Source: Delphinus delphis
Taxonomy: Eukaryota; Chordata; Mammalia; Artiodactyla; Delphinidae
NCBI RefSeq assembly: GCF_949987515.2
Contig: NC_082688.1
Span: forward strand, 80,170,731 to 80,234,730
DNA: 64,000 bases
Direction of reading: 5' to 3'
In this document: positions 48,101 through 63,100 of the stretch, piece by piece
Numbering within the stretch: the first letter of the stretch is position 1
Layout of the letters: each line of letters opens with the position of its first letter
Position numbers and translations under genes: made by a program
Notes under the pieces: generated by a model
What the model saw: the letters and a program-made list of their open reading frames with translations, nothing else
Database searches by the model: none
What the model was told of the DNA's origin: nothing

Positions 48101-51100
48101 TAGCAAGTTGTAAAGACCTTCCCGCAGGAATCTGCCTTCCAGTTTAGGGCTGGGAAGGAGGCAATGTCGTCTCAGAGTGGTGGCCTAGGGAAAGAGGAAT
48201 CACAGATGAGGACCGGGGGCCAATGAAGGCCATTGTAAGGACTTTGGCTTTTACAGGCATGTGATGTAGGAACCATTGGCAAATTCTGAGCAGAGGAGTG
48301 TATCATCTATTAATAATTTGCATTTTGACGGGCTCCCTCTGGCTGCTGTGGTGAGAATAGACTGAAGTAGGGAGACTAGTTAGGAGGCCATTGTAATAAT
48401 CCAGGTGAGTGGATAGTGGCTTAGACCAGAGTGTTAGCAGCAGAGGTTGGATTCTGGAAATATTTTGAAGGTAGAGCCAGCAGGGTTTGCCGACATACTG
48501 AACATGGGATGAAAGAGACAGCCTTTGGAAAGGCTGCAATTTGTCAGCTATTCAAAGTTGACAGCTTTGGAAAGGCAGTAATTTGTAGGCTATTCAAAGT
48601 TGACAGCTGTCACCACATAACTAAATGTACGTGCATCCTAGTGGTCAGATTTCACCGTGACTGGACTTAGAAACATCACAATAGTTCTTCATTAACAAGC
48701 AATAAACTAATGAATAAGAGAAACAGTAAAATAAAAAGACAGTCCTCAGGGTAAAAATTATAGTGTTCTCAGGTGGGTTCCGTACTACTTCACTTTCTGT
48801 GTTCTTAATTCTAACTCAGTTCTATTCTGGAATGGTCAATAGGCATTTTCTATAAAATTCACCACAAGTATAATTCTCACAGACTATTCCTCTGCCCCAA
48901 TCAGCCTCACATATAGATGGCTCAGACTTAATCTCACTCTCTAATGAGCTCTCACCTAACTTACTGCTCCAGAATCTTCCACATGTAGCATGGTAACTGG
49001 TAGGAAATATAATTGACTCTGTTATTCAGAAATGTTAACCTATGCAGGGTAGGGTATCCCTACTTTTTTTTTTTTTTTTTTTTTGCGGTACGCGGGCCTC
49101 TCACTGTTGTGGCCTCTCCCGTTGCGGAGCACAGGCTCCAGACGCGCAGGCTCAGTGGCCATGGCTCACGGGCCCAGCCACTCCGCGGCATGTGGGATCT
49201 TCCCGGACCAGGGCACGAACCCGTGTCCCCTGCATTGGCAGGTGGACTCTCAACCACTGCGCCACCACGAACGCCCGGGTATCCCTACTTTTAAAAGAGA
49301 ATCTAAGTCTGATTCTTCGGCTTTTATAATAGAATTCAATTTTATGATGTGTTCATCTGTATCTAAAGCAGGTAATTTCCTTTTAATCAGTCACTTGCAG
49401 TATCTTTATTCCAGGCTTTCTCCAGAGGGAAAGAGCTATCCCAGAAACTACTAAAGCCTAAAACTTTCAAAGGAAAGAGGTTATGGAGCAGACTAGATGA
49501 TACTCGTTTATTCTTTCATCCATTCATTCAATAAATATTACTGAACGTTTGGTATATGCTAGGCATTGGATATACTACAGTGAGCAAGGCAGACGAGCCT
49601 CTGGTCCTGCCTTCCAGAGCTTACAGTCTTGATGTTGTGTATTTCTTTTGACTTTGAACTGGACAAACAGAAAGTAATCTTAGGGAGCTAATATTATGGA
49701 ATGACTAAAATGTGAGCTTTTGAGTCAGATGGCGATGAGTTTGAATTTTGATTTTTAAATTTCTGGTTATATGATCTTAGGTAAGTGCTTTAACTACTTT
49801 GAGCCTCAGTTTCTTCATCTATAAAATGGTATCTCTATTATATCCTTGTTAAGAGAATTAAATATGTGTAAAGTGCTTTAGCACAACACTTGGCATGGTG
49901 TATTTAAGGTTAGTTGTTTTATTCTTATAACTTACTTGGACCTTATAACAAACAAAATAGTATTGTGAAATAAATGCTAAAAATATGGACTCAAAAAAAA
50001 CATACACACACACATACTCTCAGGTCTGGGTACACTTGGGATTTAGAAAGATTTTGCTGAGATCGTATTTGAAGGAAAAGTCTGGAAGTGGGTGAAGGTA
50101 TTGAAGAGTAAATCTGGGAGGAGTCTTAGGATGTTATACGCTGGTCTCTCTCATAGATGCTGAGCTTCTGGAGCCAGAGACTGTGTGTCCCTCAGTCTAG
50201 TAATCCTACCATGGGGCTTGTGGTAGGCATCAAGCCTGTCTTTCTTGAGTGAACAACCAAAGACTTTCAGGGCATCTACTAGAACCATCTCACCACCATG
50301 GGTTGTTGGAACGTGTCGAGGCTTAGGTTTCTTGCACCTGACCACTGTAGCTTCACGAGCCCTTCCCTAACCTGAATCCATGAATGTGGTAGATGCAGAG
50401 CCTTCCAGATTGAGAGGGCAAGGCAAGGTGCTACAGCATGTTTCTCCTGTGAATGCTTAAGCCGTGTGTTACAAGGGGCGTTTGGCTATTCTGCTAGAAT
50501 CCTGGGCAGTTTCTTGGGAATGTTTCCTCAATTGTGGGAATCCCTACCTGAATGTCTGCTTCCTAAGTCCTCTACCTCAGCATATTCCTGCCCCTTCCTG
50601 GTCTCAAACTCTGAAGAGTCACCTTGCTCAGAATCAGACATCCCTTAAAATGTCTACATTTGAATTCTCCTCTCAAATGCCTTGCTGATCCTTGGTTGAC
50701 TACGGAATGATTTTCTGTGTTTCAGTTTATCTGTTTTGTTTTTTAAACAGGTTCTTTAATTGAACAGCTAACCACAGAAAAATATGAGTGCATGGTGTGC
50801 TGTGAATTGGTTCGTGTCACAGCCCCAGTGTGGAGTTGTCAGAGCTGTTACCATGTGTTTCATTTGAACTGCATAAAGAAATGGGCAAGGTCTCCAGCGT
50901 CTCAAGCAGGTCAGTCATTTCTCTCTTCTGAATAGTTATTCTTACTCATTAGATATGTTCAGGTTTTAAACTTAGCTTTAAAAATACTACTTAATTCCTC
51001 TTAAGTGTTTTATCTGTGGGGAGAGTATGTTGCCCTGATCACATATTTTGATCACATATGTTGCCCTGATCACATATTTGGTTTAAGCTATAAATCTTAA

Positions 51101-54100
51101 ACCAGCTAAGCATAACAAATTAAAATATACTTAGGGTACAACAAAATCAGTCACTTTTACTGAAAATGGTAGCTTTTATCCAAGTAGCATCTATAAAGAA
51201 CGATTTTTTTTTAATTGGGGTATAGTTGATGTACAATATTATGTCAGTTTCGGGTGTACAACATAGTGATTCACCATTTTTAAAGGTTATATTCTATTTA
51301 TAGTTATTATAAAATATTAGCTATATTCCCTGTGTTGTACTATACATCCTTGTAGCTTATTCATTAGAAAACATTTCTTGTATAGTTTGCTTTAGAAAAT
51401 TTATAGAAAACAATGTTTAATTTACCCTTAGGATTTTGAAGTTGCTTTGCCTTTAACAGATCTTCTCCATAGTATTTTGTGGGCTTTTCCCAAAGTATAC
51501 TAGTATTTAGGGATAATGCAAATGTTACTAAAAATATGCTTTCTGAACTTTGGCTCTTCTAATTTAAGACATTTGAGTTTTCCTGCATGTACTCAAGTAT
51601 CCTACTTTTTTTTTTCAAACCAAGATTCAGATGCTTACTTTGATATTAAAAATAATAGAACACTGTCCCACAAAATGAAATGTTAATTTTATGAAGTGAT
51701 TGTGGTAATCATCATATTGTAATATGTGGTAATAAGACTGTGGTAATAATCATATTGTAATATATAAATGTATCAAATCAACATGTTGTGTACCTTAAAC
51801 TTACACAATGTTATACGTTAATTATATCTCAATTTTTAAAAATGGAATGAAATGGATACCCACTGTATTCACGATATGAGGTCCTTATAATTATAAGCCT
51901 AAATGCAATATTTAAGCAAAGAATTCAGTATTGTGAATTTGTTTCTTAAATGTCTGATATCCTTAACATGGAAATTACTACTGCTGCTTCAATATTATGG
52001 CTTTCCATAGATTTAAAAATTCTTAAATTACATGTGCTTTTGTAAGGAAATTATTTTGATTTCCTCTCATTTTTCTTGACAGATGGCCAGAGTGGTTGGA
52101 GGTGCCCTGCATGTCAGAATGTTTCTGCACATGTTCCTAATAACTATACTTGTTTCTGTGGTGAGTTTTTTTGCATACACTGGAGTTTCTTTCACTTTGC
52201 TTATTGTACCTCAGTTCCCAGCCCTGGAGAGGCAGTGTGCTGGGCATGTTTTAGAAGTCACTAATAAGACTTCAGAGCTACAGGAGTTTGTAAGACATCA
52301 CATGCATGTGGTCTGTCACACAGCTAGAGTCACAGGCCTTTGTGTTCTTGGCAGACTGTTCTGGAGGTGAGCCTTCTCATCATGCCCACCAGGTCTCCTT
52401 GATCTTAGTTTAGATCAGAGCTGACCAGATGGCAGGGGTGGATACAGACATGGGCTTCTTCTCATCTCTAATGGTAACAGCTTTGAAATTCTGGATTTGA
52501 GCAACATGAGTAAAGAGTAATGGTGAAGTGTACTTTATTTTAATCCAAGAAATCAGTCATTGTTCTTTATAATAAAGAGAGATTTTCTGTAAACCAGCAT
52601 TGCAAACTATCCTTGTGCCCTCCCTCTTTATGGAATACTTCTTCCTGGTTTTGCATAGGTCAGTTCTTCCATGTGTTAGGAAAAAAGCTTTTCATGATCC
52701 ACATGCTCATCTGTTGCTAACCTACTTCCTGTGTGTCTTTTTTTTTTTTTTTTTTCCCCTCTTTCCTGCCTGTCTTTTAATGGGTAACCTTTACCATCTG
52801 GCTGTCGATTTTTCAGATTTTATTTCTTAACCATTTATCTCCCTCCTTGAACCATTGCATTTTTATCTCTGTCCTCATTACCTCACTGAAACTTATTCAG
52901 AAATCATCAATGACCCTTTCCTGACCAAATCCAGGGCTGATTTATAAATTCTTAACCTTTCTGTCCACACAGCAGCCCTTAATGCTTTTGACCATTCACT
53001 TCTTGAAATGACTAGCTCTTTCTGTTTCTCTTCTACCTGTTCTCCTTATTTTTCTAATTTGCTCATATTTCTCCTTTCCTGTTACTTAACTGCCAGCTTT
53101 CACCAAGAGTCAGTCACTGACCATCAACACTTCTAGACTCAATCTCTTTGTGAACTCAGCTATCTACAGTGTTCTTCCCCTTCTTTTCTTTAAATCTCAT
53201 CCACTGTGTCATTCAAGATCTGACCCCAACTGTCTGCTTCCAAAGGAAGCTTCCCCTTCCTTATCTCCTCTCCCACTTTGGCCACTCTTATCCAGAATCT
53301 GTTGGTCCTGTATGTTCTTTTGCCAAAATCTGACCCTTAATAGATACTGAATTAGTATTAGCTGAAGGAATGAATATTCTTGAATGTACTACTGGAAAGG
53401 CAGCATGAAACTGGAAGCAAGAGATCAATTGAAAATTGGACAAATAAGACCAATACCCAGGCTTAATTACCTTATTTTTAAAGGATTTTTTAACATGAAG
53501 CATCATAATGAAATTTAAAATCTTGTTAAAGCCTTCACTGACAAATTGGATATGAGACCCTAAGAAGGCAGAAGAATGTGGGGATGAAGGTCACGATGAT
53601 TTGAGTGAGGTGGAATGGTGTGGGAAGGCAAATAATGGCCTGATTTTACCTGAGGACTTTGCCCCACTCTGCTCTTCAAGGAGACCATTGGTCGGGAATT
53701 CCCTGGCAGTCCAGTGGTTACGACTCTGTGCTTTCACTGCCAAGGGCCTGGGTTCAATCCCTGGTTGGGGAACTAAGATCCCACATTCTGCAAGCCACGC
53801 AACGCAGCTGAGTAAAAAAAAGGAGACCGTTGGTTTAATATACTTATTGTGAGCTTATTAATGTAACAGATACCATGAAGAAACAGAGAAGAATGAGACT
53901 CTTTACTGACTTCCCAGAGCTTACAGTCTAAAATTTAAGACACAATTAACTTGCTGTTCTACTACAAAGTCTGTGGGAGATCTTTGGGGTGAGTTTGACT
54001 TCTGGCTGGAGGATTAAGAGCTTTCCTGAAGGAGGTAGAATTGAACCAGGCTTGAAAACTAGGTTTAACACCAAGAAGTCTTAGGATCTGCTGGGAGAAG

Positions 54101-57100
54101 AGGAAGTCATCCAGTTATGGAGCCCAGGGTCTATGAAGATGGAGGAGTTCGAGATGACTGGAAAGGTAGGGCTGACTTCTTCATGCCAGGCCTAGATATT
54201 GGGACTTCATTTGTCAGGTGCTGGGAAGCCACTGAGGGCATTAGTGTGTTTTGTTTTTTTTTTTTTTTTTTTTGGCCGTGCCAAGGCATGTGGGATCTTA
54301 GTTCCCCAACCAGAGATCAAACCTGGGCCCCCTCCAATGGAAATGCAGAGTCCTAACCACTGGACTGCCAGGGAATTCCCTGATTCTTTATGAAGATTAG
54401 TCTGGTGGCAGTGAGTAGAGTATTCTGGGACCTAAACAGTTTGGGGACTTAGAGTAACCCAGATGAAGAATAGTAAAAGTCTGCAATGGGTTTTAGAGTG
54501 GGACAGAAGGGAAGGGATATAAGATTTCAAAGGTAAACATGAATTAACAGCAGTGGGAAAGGAAGGAACCCAAATGTGACTCCAAAGTTTCATGCTTTTG
54601 GAAATGGTGATACCAAGAACAGAAAAGGGCAGGGCAAGTGAACCAGGTTTGGTGGGGACAATGAGTTCAGTTGGAGTTGGAGTTGAAGTGTTGAGTTGGA
54701 GGAGTAAGACATCCAGTGGAAGATGTTCTCCAAGGAGTTAGGAATGTTTGAAGAAAGATCAGGAATTAGGGAAGATAGTCACAGGTGAGAGCAATAGATG
54801 AGATTCTAGTAGGTGAAAGGGTAATGGGTGAGAAGGAGTCTAATGCAGAACTCTGGCAGATGAAGGGAAAAAAACATCATTGAGAGTCAGGGAAAAGAGG
54901 TTGGGCCACTGAGAGATGGTAGGAGAAAACCTGGGCACCGCATTGGAGCAAGAAAGCACAGAGGCAGGGGAGCTATTCTAATAGTCTAGAGATGAGGTTC
55001 TGGCCAGTAGAGAGGAACAGCAGGAGTAGAGGGGGAGGTGAGTTGTGAGATACACTATGTAGGAAAATTGACAAGATTTGGTGACTAAATAGAATAGAGA
55101 AAGAAAAAGGAGGATGCCTCTAGTTTTTGAGTTTGTGTGACTCTGACAGTGATGGTGTCACACAGATAGGGAACCCTGGAGAGGGTGGAATCTAAGAGGG
55201 AAGATGCTAACTTTGACTGTAGATACATAGGCAATTTGAAGTGACTGTGAAACCCCAAGCACAGATGTTCAGCAGACGGTTGGACATGTAGGACTGAAAC
55301 TGAGGATTCAGGGCAATGCAGAAAATGTAGATTTGGGACTCATCGGCCTTTAGATGTATTGAACCGCACAGCATGAATAAGATTTCTGAAAGAGACAGAC
55401 AGGAGAGAACAGCAGAGACCAAGGACTGGGAACAGGCTTCATTTAGGGTGTAAATTGCCCAAGTGAGGATGAATAGCTCAAGGGCAAGGAGCAGTCCCGC
55501 GCCTCAGTTTTACTCATCCTGCCCCTGCACTAAGTTCATGGAATAGGCTTACTAAAATTTGTGGAGTGACATTGATTATAAAATTATAACCCTGGAGGGA
55601 ACTTTCCTCAACATAAGAAAGGCCATATATGGCAAACCCACAGCCAACATCATCCTCAATGGTGAAAAACTGAAACCATTTTCGCTAAGATCAGGAACAA
55701 GACAAGGTTGCCCACTCTCGCCACTCTTATTCAACATAGTTTTGGAAGTTTTAGCCACAGCAATCAGAGAAGAAAAGGAAATAAAAGGAATCCAAATCAA
55801 GAAAGAAGTAAAGCTGTCACTGTTTGCAGATGACATGATATTATACATAGAGAATCCTAAAGATGCTACCAGAAAACTGCTAGAGCTAATCAATGAATTT
55901 GGTAAAGTAGCAGGATACAAAATTAATGCACAGAAATCTCTAGCATTCCTATACACTAATGATGAAAAAGTGAAATTAAGAAAACACTCCCATTTACCAT
56001 TGCAACAAAAAGAATAAAATATCTAGGAATAAACATACCTAAGGAGACCAAAGACCTGTATGCAGAAAATTTTAAGACACTGATGAAAGAAATTAAAGAT
56101 GATGCAAATAGATGGAGAGATATACCACGTTCTTGGATTGGAAGAATCAACATTGTGAAAATGACTCTACTACCCAAAGCAATCTACAGATTCAATGCAA
56201 TCCCTATCAAACTACCACTGGTATTTTTCACAGAACTAGAACAAAAAATTTCACAATTTGTATGGAAACACAAAAGACCCTGAATAGCCAAAGCAATTTT
56301 GAGAAAGAAAAACAGAGCTGGAGGAATCAGACTCCCTGACTTCAGACTATACTACAAAGCTACAGTAATCAAGACAGTATGGTACTGGCACAAAAACAGA
56401 AAGATAGATCAATGGAACAGGATAGAAAGCCCAGAGATAAACCCATGCACATATGGTCACCTTATCTTTGATAAAAGAGGAAAGAATATACAGTGGAGAA
56501 AAGACAGCCTTCAATAAGTGGTGCTGGGAAAACTGGAAAGGTACATGTAAAAGTATGAAATTAGAACACTCCCTAACACCATACACAAAAATAAACTCAA
56601 AATGGATTAAAGACCTAAATGTAAGGCCAGACACTATCAAACTCTTAGAGGAAAACATAGGCAGAACACTCTATGACATAAATCACAGCAAGATCCTTTT
56701 TGACCCACCTCCTAGAGAAATGGAAAAAACAAAAATAAACAAATGGGACCTAATGAAACTTCAAAGCTTTTGCACAGCAAAGGAAACCATAAACAAGACG
56801 AAAAGAATGGGAGAAAATATTTGCAAATGAAGCAACTGACAAAGGATTGATCTCCAAAATTTACAAGCGCTCATGCAGCTCAATATCAAAAAAACAACCC
56901 AATCCAAAAATGGGCAGAAGACCTAAATAGACATTTCTCCAAAGAAGATATACAGATTGCCAACAAACACATGAAAGAATGCTCAACATCATTAATCATT
57001 AGAGAAATGCAAATCAAAGCTACAATGAGATATCATCTCACACCAGTCAGAATGGCCGTCATCAAAAAATCTACAAACAAAAAATGCTGGAGAGGGTGTG

Positions 57101-60100
57101 GAGAAAAGGGTACCCTCTTGCACTGTTGGTGGGAATGTAAATTGATACAGCCACTATGGAGAACAGTATGGAGGTTGCTTAAAAAACTACAAATAGAACT
57201 ACCATATGACCCAGCAATCCCACTACTGGGCATATACCCTGAGAAAACCATAATTCAAAAAGCGTCATGTACCAAAATGTTCATTGCAGCTCTATTTACA
57301 ATAGCCATAACATAGAAGCAACCTAAGTGTCCATCAATAGATGAATGGATAAAGAAGATGTGGCACATATGTACAATGAAATATTACTCAGCCATAAAAA
57401 GAAACAAGATTGAGTTATTTGTAGTGAGGTGGATGGACCTAGAGTCTGTCATACAGAGTGAAGTAAGTCAGAAAGAGAAAAACAAATACCGTATGCTAAC
57501 ACATATATATGTAATCTAAGAGGGAAAAAAATGGTCATGAAGAACCTAGGGGCAAGATGGGAATAAAGACACAGACCTACTAGAGAATGGACTTGAGGAT
57601 ATGGGGAGGGGGAAGAATAAGCTGTGACAAAGTGAGAGAGTGGCATGGACATATATACACTACCAAACATAAAATAGATAGCTAGTGGGAAGCAGCCACA
57701 TAGCACAGGAAGATCAGCTCTGTGCTTTGTGACCACATAGAGAGGTGGGATAGGGAGGGTGGGAGGGAGGGAGAAGCAAGAGGGAGGAGATATGGGGATA
57801 TATATATATGTATAACTGTTTCATTTGTTATAAAGCAGAAAGTAACACACCATTGTAAAGCAGTTATACTCCAATAAAGATGTTAAAAATTATAACCCTT
57901 TTATGCCTATATTTTAACTTTAGAATAGGCGAGTTCCTACTATACTGGGGGACTTATGTCCTTTCCATTTCTTACTGCCTCTCCCCTCCCCCCATTGCTC
58001 TCTTCCCTTATTCCCTCTTTCTGATCCTTACAGTAGATATTCCCATATCAATTCAAAGACCCATTTACAGAAAGCTTATCTTGTAGGTTTTGTTTAAATC
58101 TTAAATTAAATGTGTCCATTAGTCAAAGTGGCATTTTCATCAGTAAAAATGACGATTTGTCTTTTCCAGACAATCCAGAATTTATCATACTCAGTGAAGC
58201 TTTTGATGAGTAGCATTACATTCACCTTCTTATTTTAGGACAATGTGTTTATTGAACTAACGAACACCATCCTGATGTTTCATGCTGTCTGGCTATATTG
58301 TATTATTTCATCGAAGTCTAGGATGCAGTTGAAGTTTATACCATTGACTCTCTTATTTGATATGTTTTAGGCAAGGTAAAGAATCCTGAATGGAGCAGAA
58401 ATGAAATTCCACATAGTTGTGGTGAGGTCTGTAGAAAGAAACAGCCTGGCCAGGACTGCCCACATTCCTGTAACCTGTAAGTTGGAACACTATACTCCTG
58501 GAGGTTGCTGGTGAACACGCTTTGCTTGCGGCTCTCAGTACACATATCGGGTTAGCACGTAACAGGACTGGGTGAGGGACAGTGTGGTATCATTTACTGA
58601 GCACTTGCTTTGTGCCAGGTACTCTGCAAAAGTTGACTCGTTGAATCCTTACAACAGCCCAGTGATGTATAGATATTTATCACTCCATTTTACAGATGAG
58701 GAGGGAGATGCACAATAATAAACGGTTGATCAGTTACAAATAAATTTCTGTGGGCTTTGGCTTCAGACAAAGGTTTAATTCCTGGTTTTGTCTCTTTAAC
58801 AGTTATGTGCTGTTGGACAAATTACTTCTCTGAGCTTCAGTTTCTGGACCTGTAAGATTATAATGATAGATAAAAAATAGTTACAGAGTTCTATGAATAT
58901 TAAATTAACACACTCAAGAGACTTGGTACAGAGCCTGGCACATGATAAGTGGTCAAGAAATGGTAACACTTGCTTTTATTACCCAAATCTAAGAGAAAAC
59001 AGACATCAGAGTGTTATACTTATTTCCACTGGTACCTCGCTTCTATTGCATGGAGCAAGGGTTGGATCAGAGGTCTTGTGATCAAGATGTAGGGACCGTG
59101 CTGGGGAATGTCATTGTCGGGAGAGCTATTCAGACTGAACTAAACAGCATGGTCTGCCATCTGCTGGACAATCAGCCCTTTCTCTTCCTTTGACTGCTTC
59201 CATAGGTCAGAACTCAGGGACTCATCTGTTCCTTCCCTTAGTTGGCATTTTAGTAAATTCAGTAACAAGAAATTAATCCTACACATGAATTATCTTTAGG
59301 AAGCCTTCAGCAGAAATGGGGCCCTGTCATGACTGTCAGAGAACACCACTGTGATACAGATCAGGTGGTCAGTCATTTAAGGAGCACTTTAAAACACCAG
59401 TGCCCAGTTTCTGCCTCAGAGCAATTGAATCAGAATCTCCTGGGGTGGGTCTAAGCATTGTAGTTTTTTTCCAGGTGATTCTAATATGTAGGCAGTGTTC
59501 TGAACCACTGCTCTGAAGGTTATGAGAACCTGGGGTTAAGTCCAGGCCTCAGGGATATTTGCAATAACCTGGAATCATCCACACTTGACCAGCAGTTTGT
59601 CTATCAGTCTAAAGTTATTTAAGGGCTTCCCTGGTGACGCAGTGGTTAAGAATCCACCTGCCAATGCAGGGGACATGGGTTCGAGCCCTGGTCCAGGAAG
59701 ATCCCACATGCCGTGGAGCAGCTAAGTCCATGTGCCACAACTACTGAGCCTGCCCTCTAGAGCCTGTGAGCCACAATTACTGAGCCCACATGCCACAACT
59801 ACTGAAGCCAACGCGCCTAGAGCCCGTACTGTACAAGAGAAGCCACCTCAATGAGAAGCCCGCGCACCACAATGAAGAGTAGCCCCTGCTCACGGCAACT
59901 AGAGAAAGCCCGTGTGCAGCAATGAAGACCCAGTGCAGCCAAAAACAAATAAATAAAATAAATAAATTTGTTTAAAGAAATGAAGTTATTTAAATGTCCA
60001 GCCATGAAAATAATTTCACCTGAAAGGGTTGAGGTATATCATGTGAAATATAACTGTTGAATAATGATACTCATCCTTAAAGAAGCATGCTTAATCTTAT

Positions 60101-63100
60101 GTCTCCTGTGGGTTCTGTCTGTCAAAATGGATCATCTTAGGAGACCGGGCACATGTTCCTGGACTGTTTTCAGTGTTTAAAGCTCATAAAAATAAAAAAT
60201 CCAACCAGACCACTTTATAGGCACAGCTGATTTTTATAGCAAATTCTGTTACCCACTTGATTAATTACACTTGGCTCTGATTGGCTATTTTCTTAATTTA
60301 TTTATTTTATTTTATTACTTAGTTTTGGCTGCGTTGGGTCTTCATTGCTGCGTGCGGGCTTTCTCTAGTTGCGGAGAGCAGTTGCTATTCTTCATTGCGG
60401 TGCGCGGGCTTCTCATTGCTGTGGCTTGTCTTTGTTGCAGAGCACAGGCTCTAGGCGTGCAGGCTTCAGTAGTTGTGGCACATGGGCTCAGTAGTTGAGG
60501 CTCGCCAGCTCTAGAGTGCAGGCTCAGTTGTGGCGCACGGGCTTAGTTGCTCCGCGGCATGTGAAATCTTCCTGGACCAGGGCTCGAACCCGTGTCCCCT
60601 GTATTTGCAGGCGGGTTCTTAATCACTGTACCACCAGGGAAGTCCCCTCTGATGGGCTTTTAATTCCCAAAGGATTGTGATTTGCCATCACATAGGTGTC
60701 CCCCCTGCCCACCCGCAAAGTTCCCAAAATGTTTTAAGTAGTGATATTTCTGTACAGGTGTGTAATTTACCAGGGGTGTCTGCTTCGAAGAGGGCAGTAT
60801 TTATTTGAATTGGAATTTATTTCCATTTTGTTCATTTTTTCTTTGGTCTCTTTATAGCATAGCTCCTATAAAAAGCGTACTATTCAGAGGCCTAATTCTG
60901 ACCTATAGCAAAAATTAGGCACGGTTTTTTTCCATGAGTCCCTTTCCCCTTTGTTACTTACCAGCATGCCTCCCCTCACCCCAAGCAACCTTCTTTTCCC
61001 GTTGTTAGCCTATCACCTGGTTATCACTTTACCAGCTGATGAGAAAATGTCTGTACTTCTCATGGATCTAGCAGATTTAAGCTCTGTTACTTTGCTCAGG
61101 TTCTGAACTTCTAAAGGACCCCATTGGCCATCCTGAGTGGCAGGATCTTTTTATCCCTACTCACTGTACTAAGTGGGCCGAGACCATATTTAGAAATGTT
61201 ATCTTTGACTATCAGACCCAAATAAAACCAGTATTTTGACTTGGGCTTTACTTTTCTCGTTAAATATTCTAAGATGATACTGCTATCGATTCTTTCTATA
61301 TAAAAACATTGTTGGTATCTTTGTTTAAATAGTTTGATCAACTTTAGACAAATACTAAAACATTTCATAGGAAGTTTATTTGCTGCCATATTCATAGTAG
61401 GGCCCAGCTGGGGCAGCTTTGTTTAAGTTTGGATACATGGCCTTTCATCACAGCCTTTCTTTTTCAGTCTCTGCCATCCTGGACCTTGCCCACCCTGCCC
61501 TGCATTTATGACTAAAACATGTGAATGTGGACGGACCAGGTAAAGTTAGAATTGTACTCCGAAGAAGACTTCAGTTTCCACATTAATGGTTTATGTATGA
61601 ATTTCTAAAATGAAAGATTAGTAGGTAGGTGCAAATAGTATTTATTTACTACCATTAATAAATGGTAGGTGTAAATAGTACTTTTCTGTAAATAGTAATT
61701 TCCTGTGCTGCCTTAATCCTGCAATCTTATAGGTGATTAAGAAGTTATAAAATAGTGAGATTACCCATTTCAGATGCAAGGCCAAGGTGACAGGGACTTT
61801 TTTCTTAACCTCTCTAGTGGGTGAAAGAACCAGGAATTGAACCCAGGCCTGCTAAGGTCCAGGAGGCAAGGGTCACTTATCTGTGCCTAGCATAGTATCT
61901 GGTGTGTAGGTTTTCAGTGAATATTGTTGAATGAAAGAATAAGTAGCCCCAGAGCCCGCTCTCTTTTCATTATAATGCAAGTTCTCCTGTTTTATCAGTG
62001 CAAGGATCACTGATAGCTGCAGAGGCCCAGTTAAGACCACAAAATGATTTCTGAATCACAAGACGAGATGGGATAGTGCAGGTTTTCAGTGATAAGCATT
62101 TTTTAAATGTTTACTGAACTTACAAGGGTAGCAGTGTGGCCTTACAGAGTCACATGCAAGGGGCTGTGGGTTAGAAAGCCCAGGTCAGATTTGGGCTCTG
62201 CCACTGACTAGTTGTTGACCTGGGCAAGTTGCTTCTTCTTGGTGAGCCTCATTTTTCTTATCGTATGGTAGAAATAATAGTGTCTTCCTCAAGGGGTTGA
62301 TGTTAGCCTTGACGCTGAGCACTGGAAACTGATCATCTATGTATGTAACAGTGACTTCTTAAAATATGTAGTTGAAGTGAGAGTAGGGGGATAGAATAAA
62401 ACTTTCTGTGGGAGAGTAGACTCCAAGGTCTAAACCATTACCCTGGAAAGAAACCTGAAGATGATTGTCTAAGAGCAGCAGCCTCATATCCTTCTCTAGC
62501 GAATAAGTTGGCAAAATCAGGATGTTTATTAGAAAAAAGCCAGAATGATGTCCCCATCCTGAATCAAAGTACATACAGTATGTTCTTAAGTATCATAACG
62601 GCCTAAAATGCCAGAGTGCCAGGTCCCAGGAGAATGCCACTGTGCTTTCATTCCAAGAATGTTCATTACGACTACACCTCCCAACCTCCCTACCCACCTC
62701 TGTAAGATACTATGGGAGCTCCAGGCTCTTTCCCCTCCTGCATGCTGTTTCAACTCAGAGAAGAAATCACATTGTAACAAATACTTAGGCCCTCAGTTCC
62801 TCACTGGCCAGAAAATAGGGGAGAGAAAAAAGGCAGAATAGGAAATAAGGAAAGCAAAGGAGGAAAAAGAAGAAAGAGTGGAGAAGGGAAGAGGAATTGA
62901 GGAAATGATTGGAAGAGGGAAACAGAAAAAGTAGGGGAAACTGGGCAAAGAGAAAAGGTTTAGTAGGTTTTGGGGGAAGGTCAGTTTAGCTGTCAAATAG
63001 GACCTCAATATCCAACATTAGACTAATGCTGTCTTTACATCTATTTTTACAGGCACACAGTTCGCTGTGGTCAGGCCATCTCAGTCCACTGTTCTAACCC

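Larger units (their letters stand above)
34250..50750 (+). other. NFX1: NFX1 intron 2
   Basis: A 16.5-kb intron filled by repeats: L2-like sequence, seven SINEs, an old L1, a nearly full L1, a MER5-type element and MIRs, listed separately. 43670-44190, 45790-46800 and 49930-50740 show nothing I recognise. No exon is predicted inside. Confidence 0.8.
52161..58370 (+). other. NFX1: NFX1 intron 4
   Basis: A 6.2-kb intron with two C-type SINEs and a 2.3-kb L1. About 53880-55460 resembles the old repeat described at 36990 and 48010. 52165-53670 shows L2-like traces only. Confidence 0.75.
58477..61467 (+). other. NFX1: NFX1 intron 5
   Basis: A 3.0-kb intron with two MIRs, a MER5-like piece (about 59380-59510) and two B-type SINEs; 60650-61450 unrecognised. 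Confidence 0.75.

Noticed and set aside
56971..57315. 114-aa open frame
   Set aside because: Part of the broken ORF2 of the sense L1 at 55594-57885.
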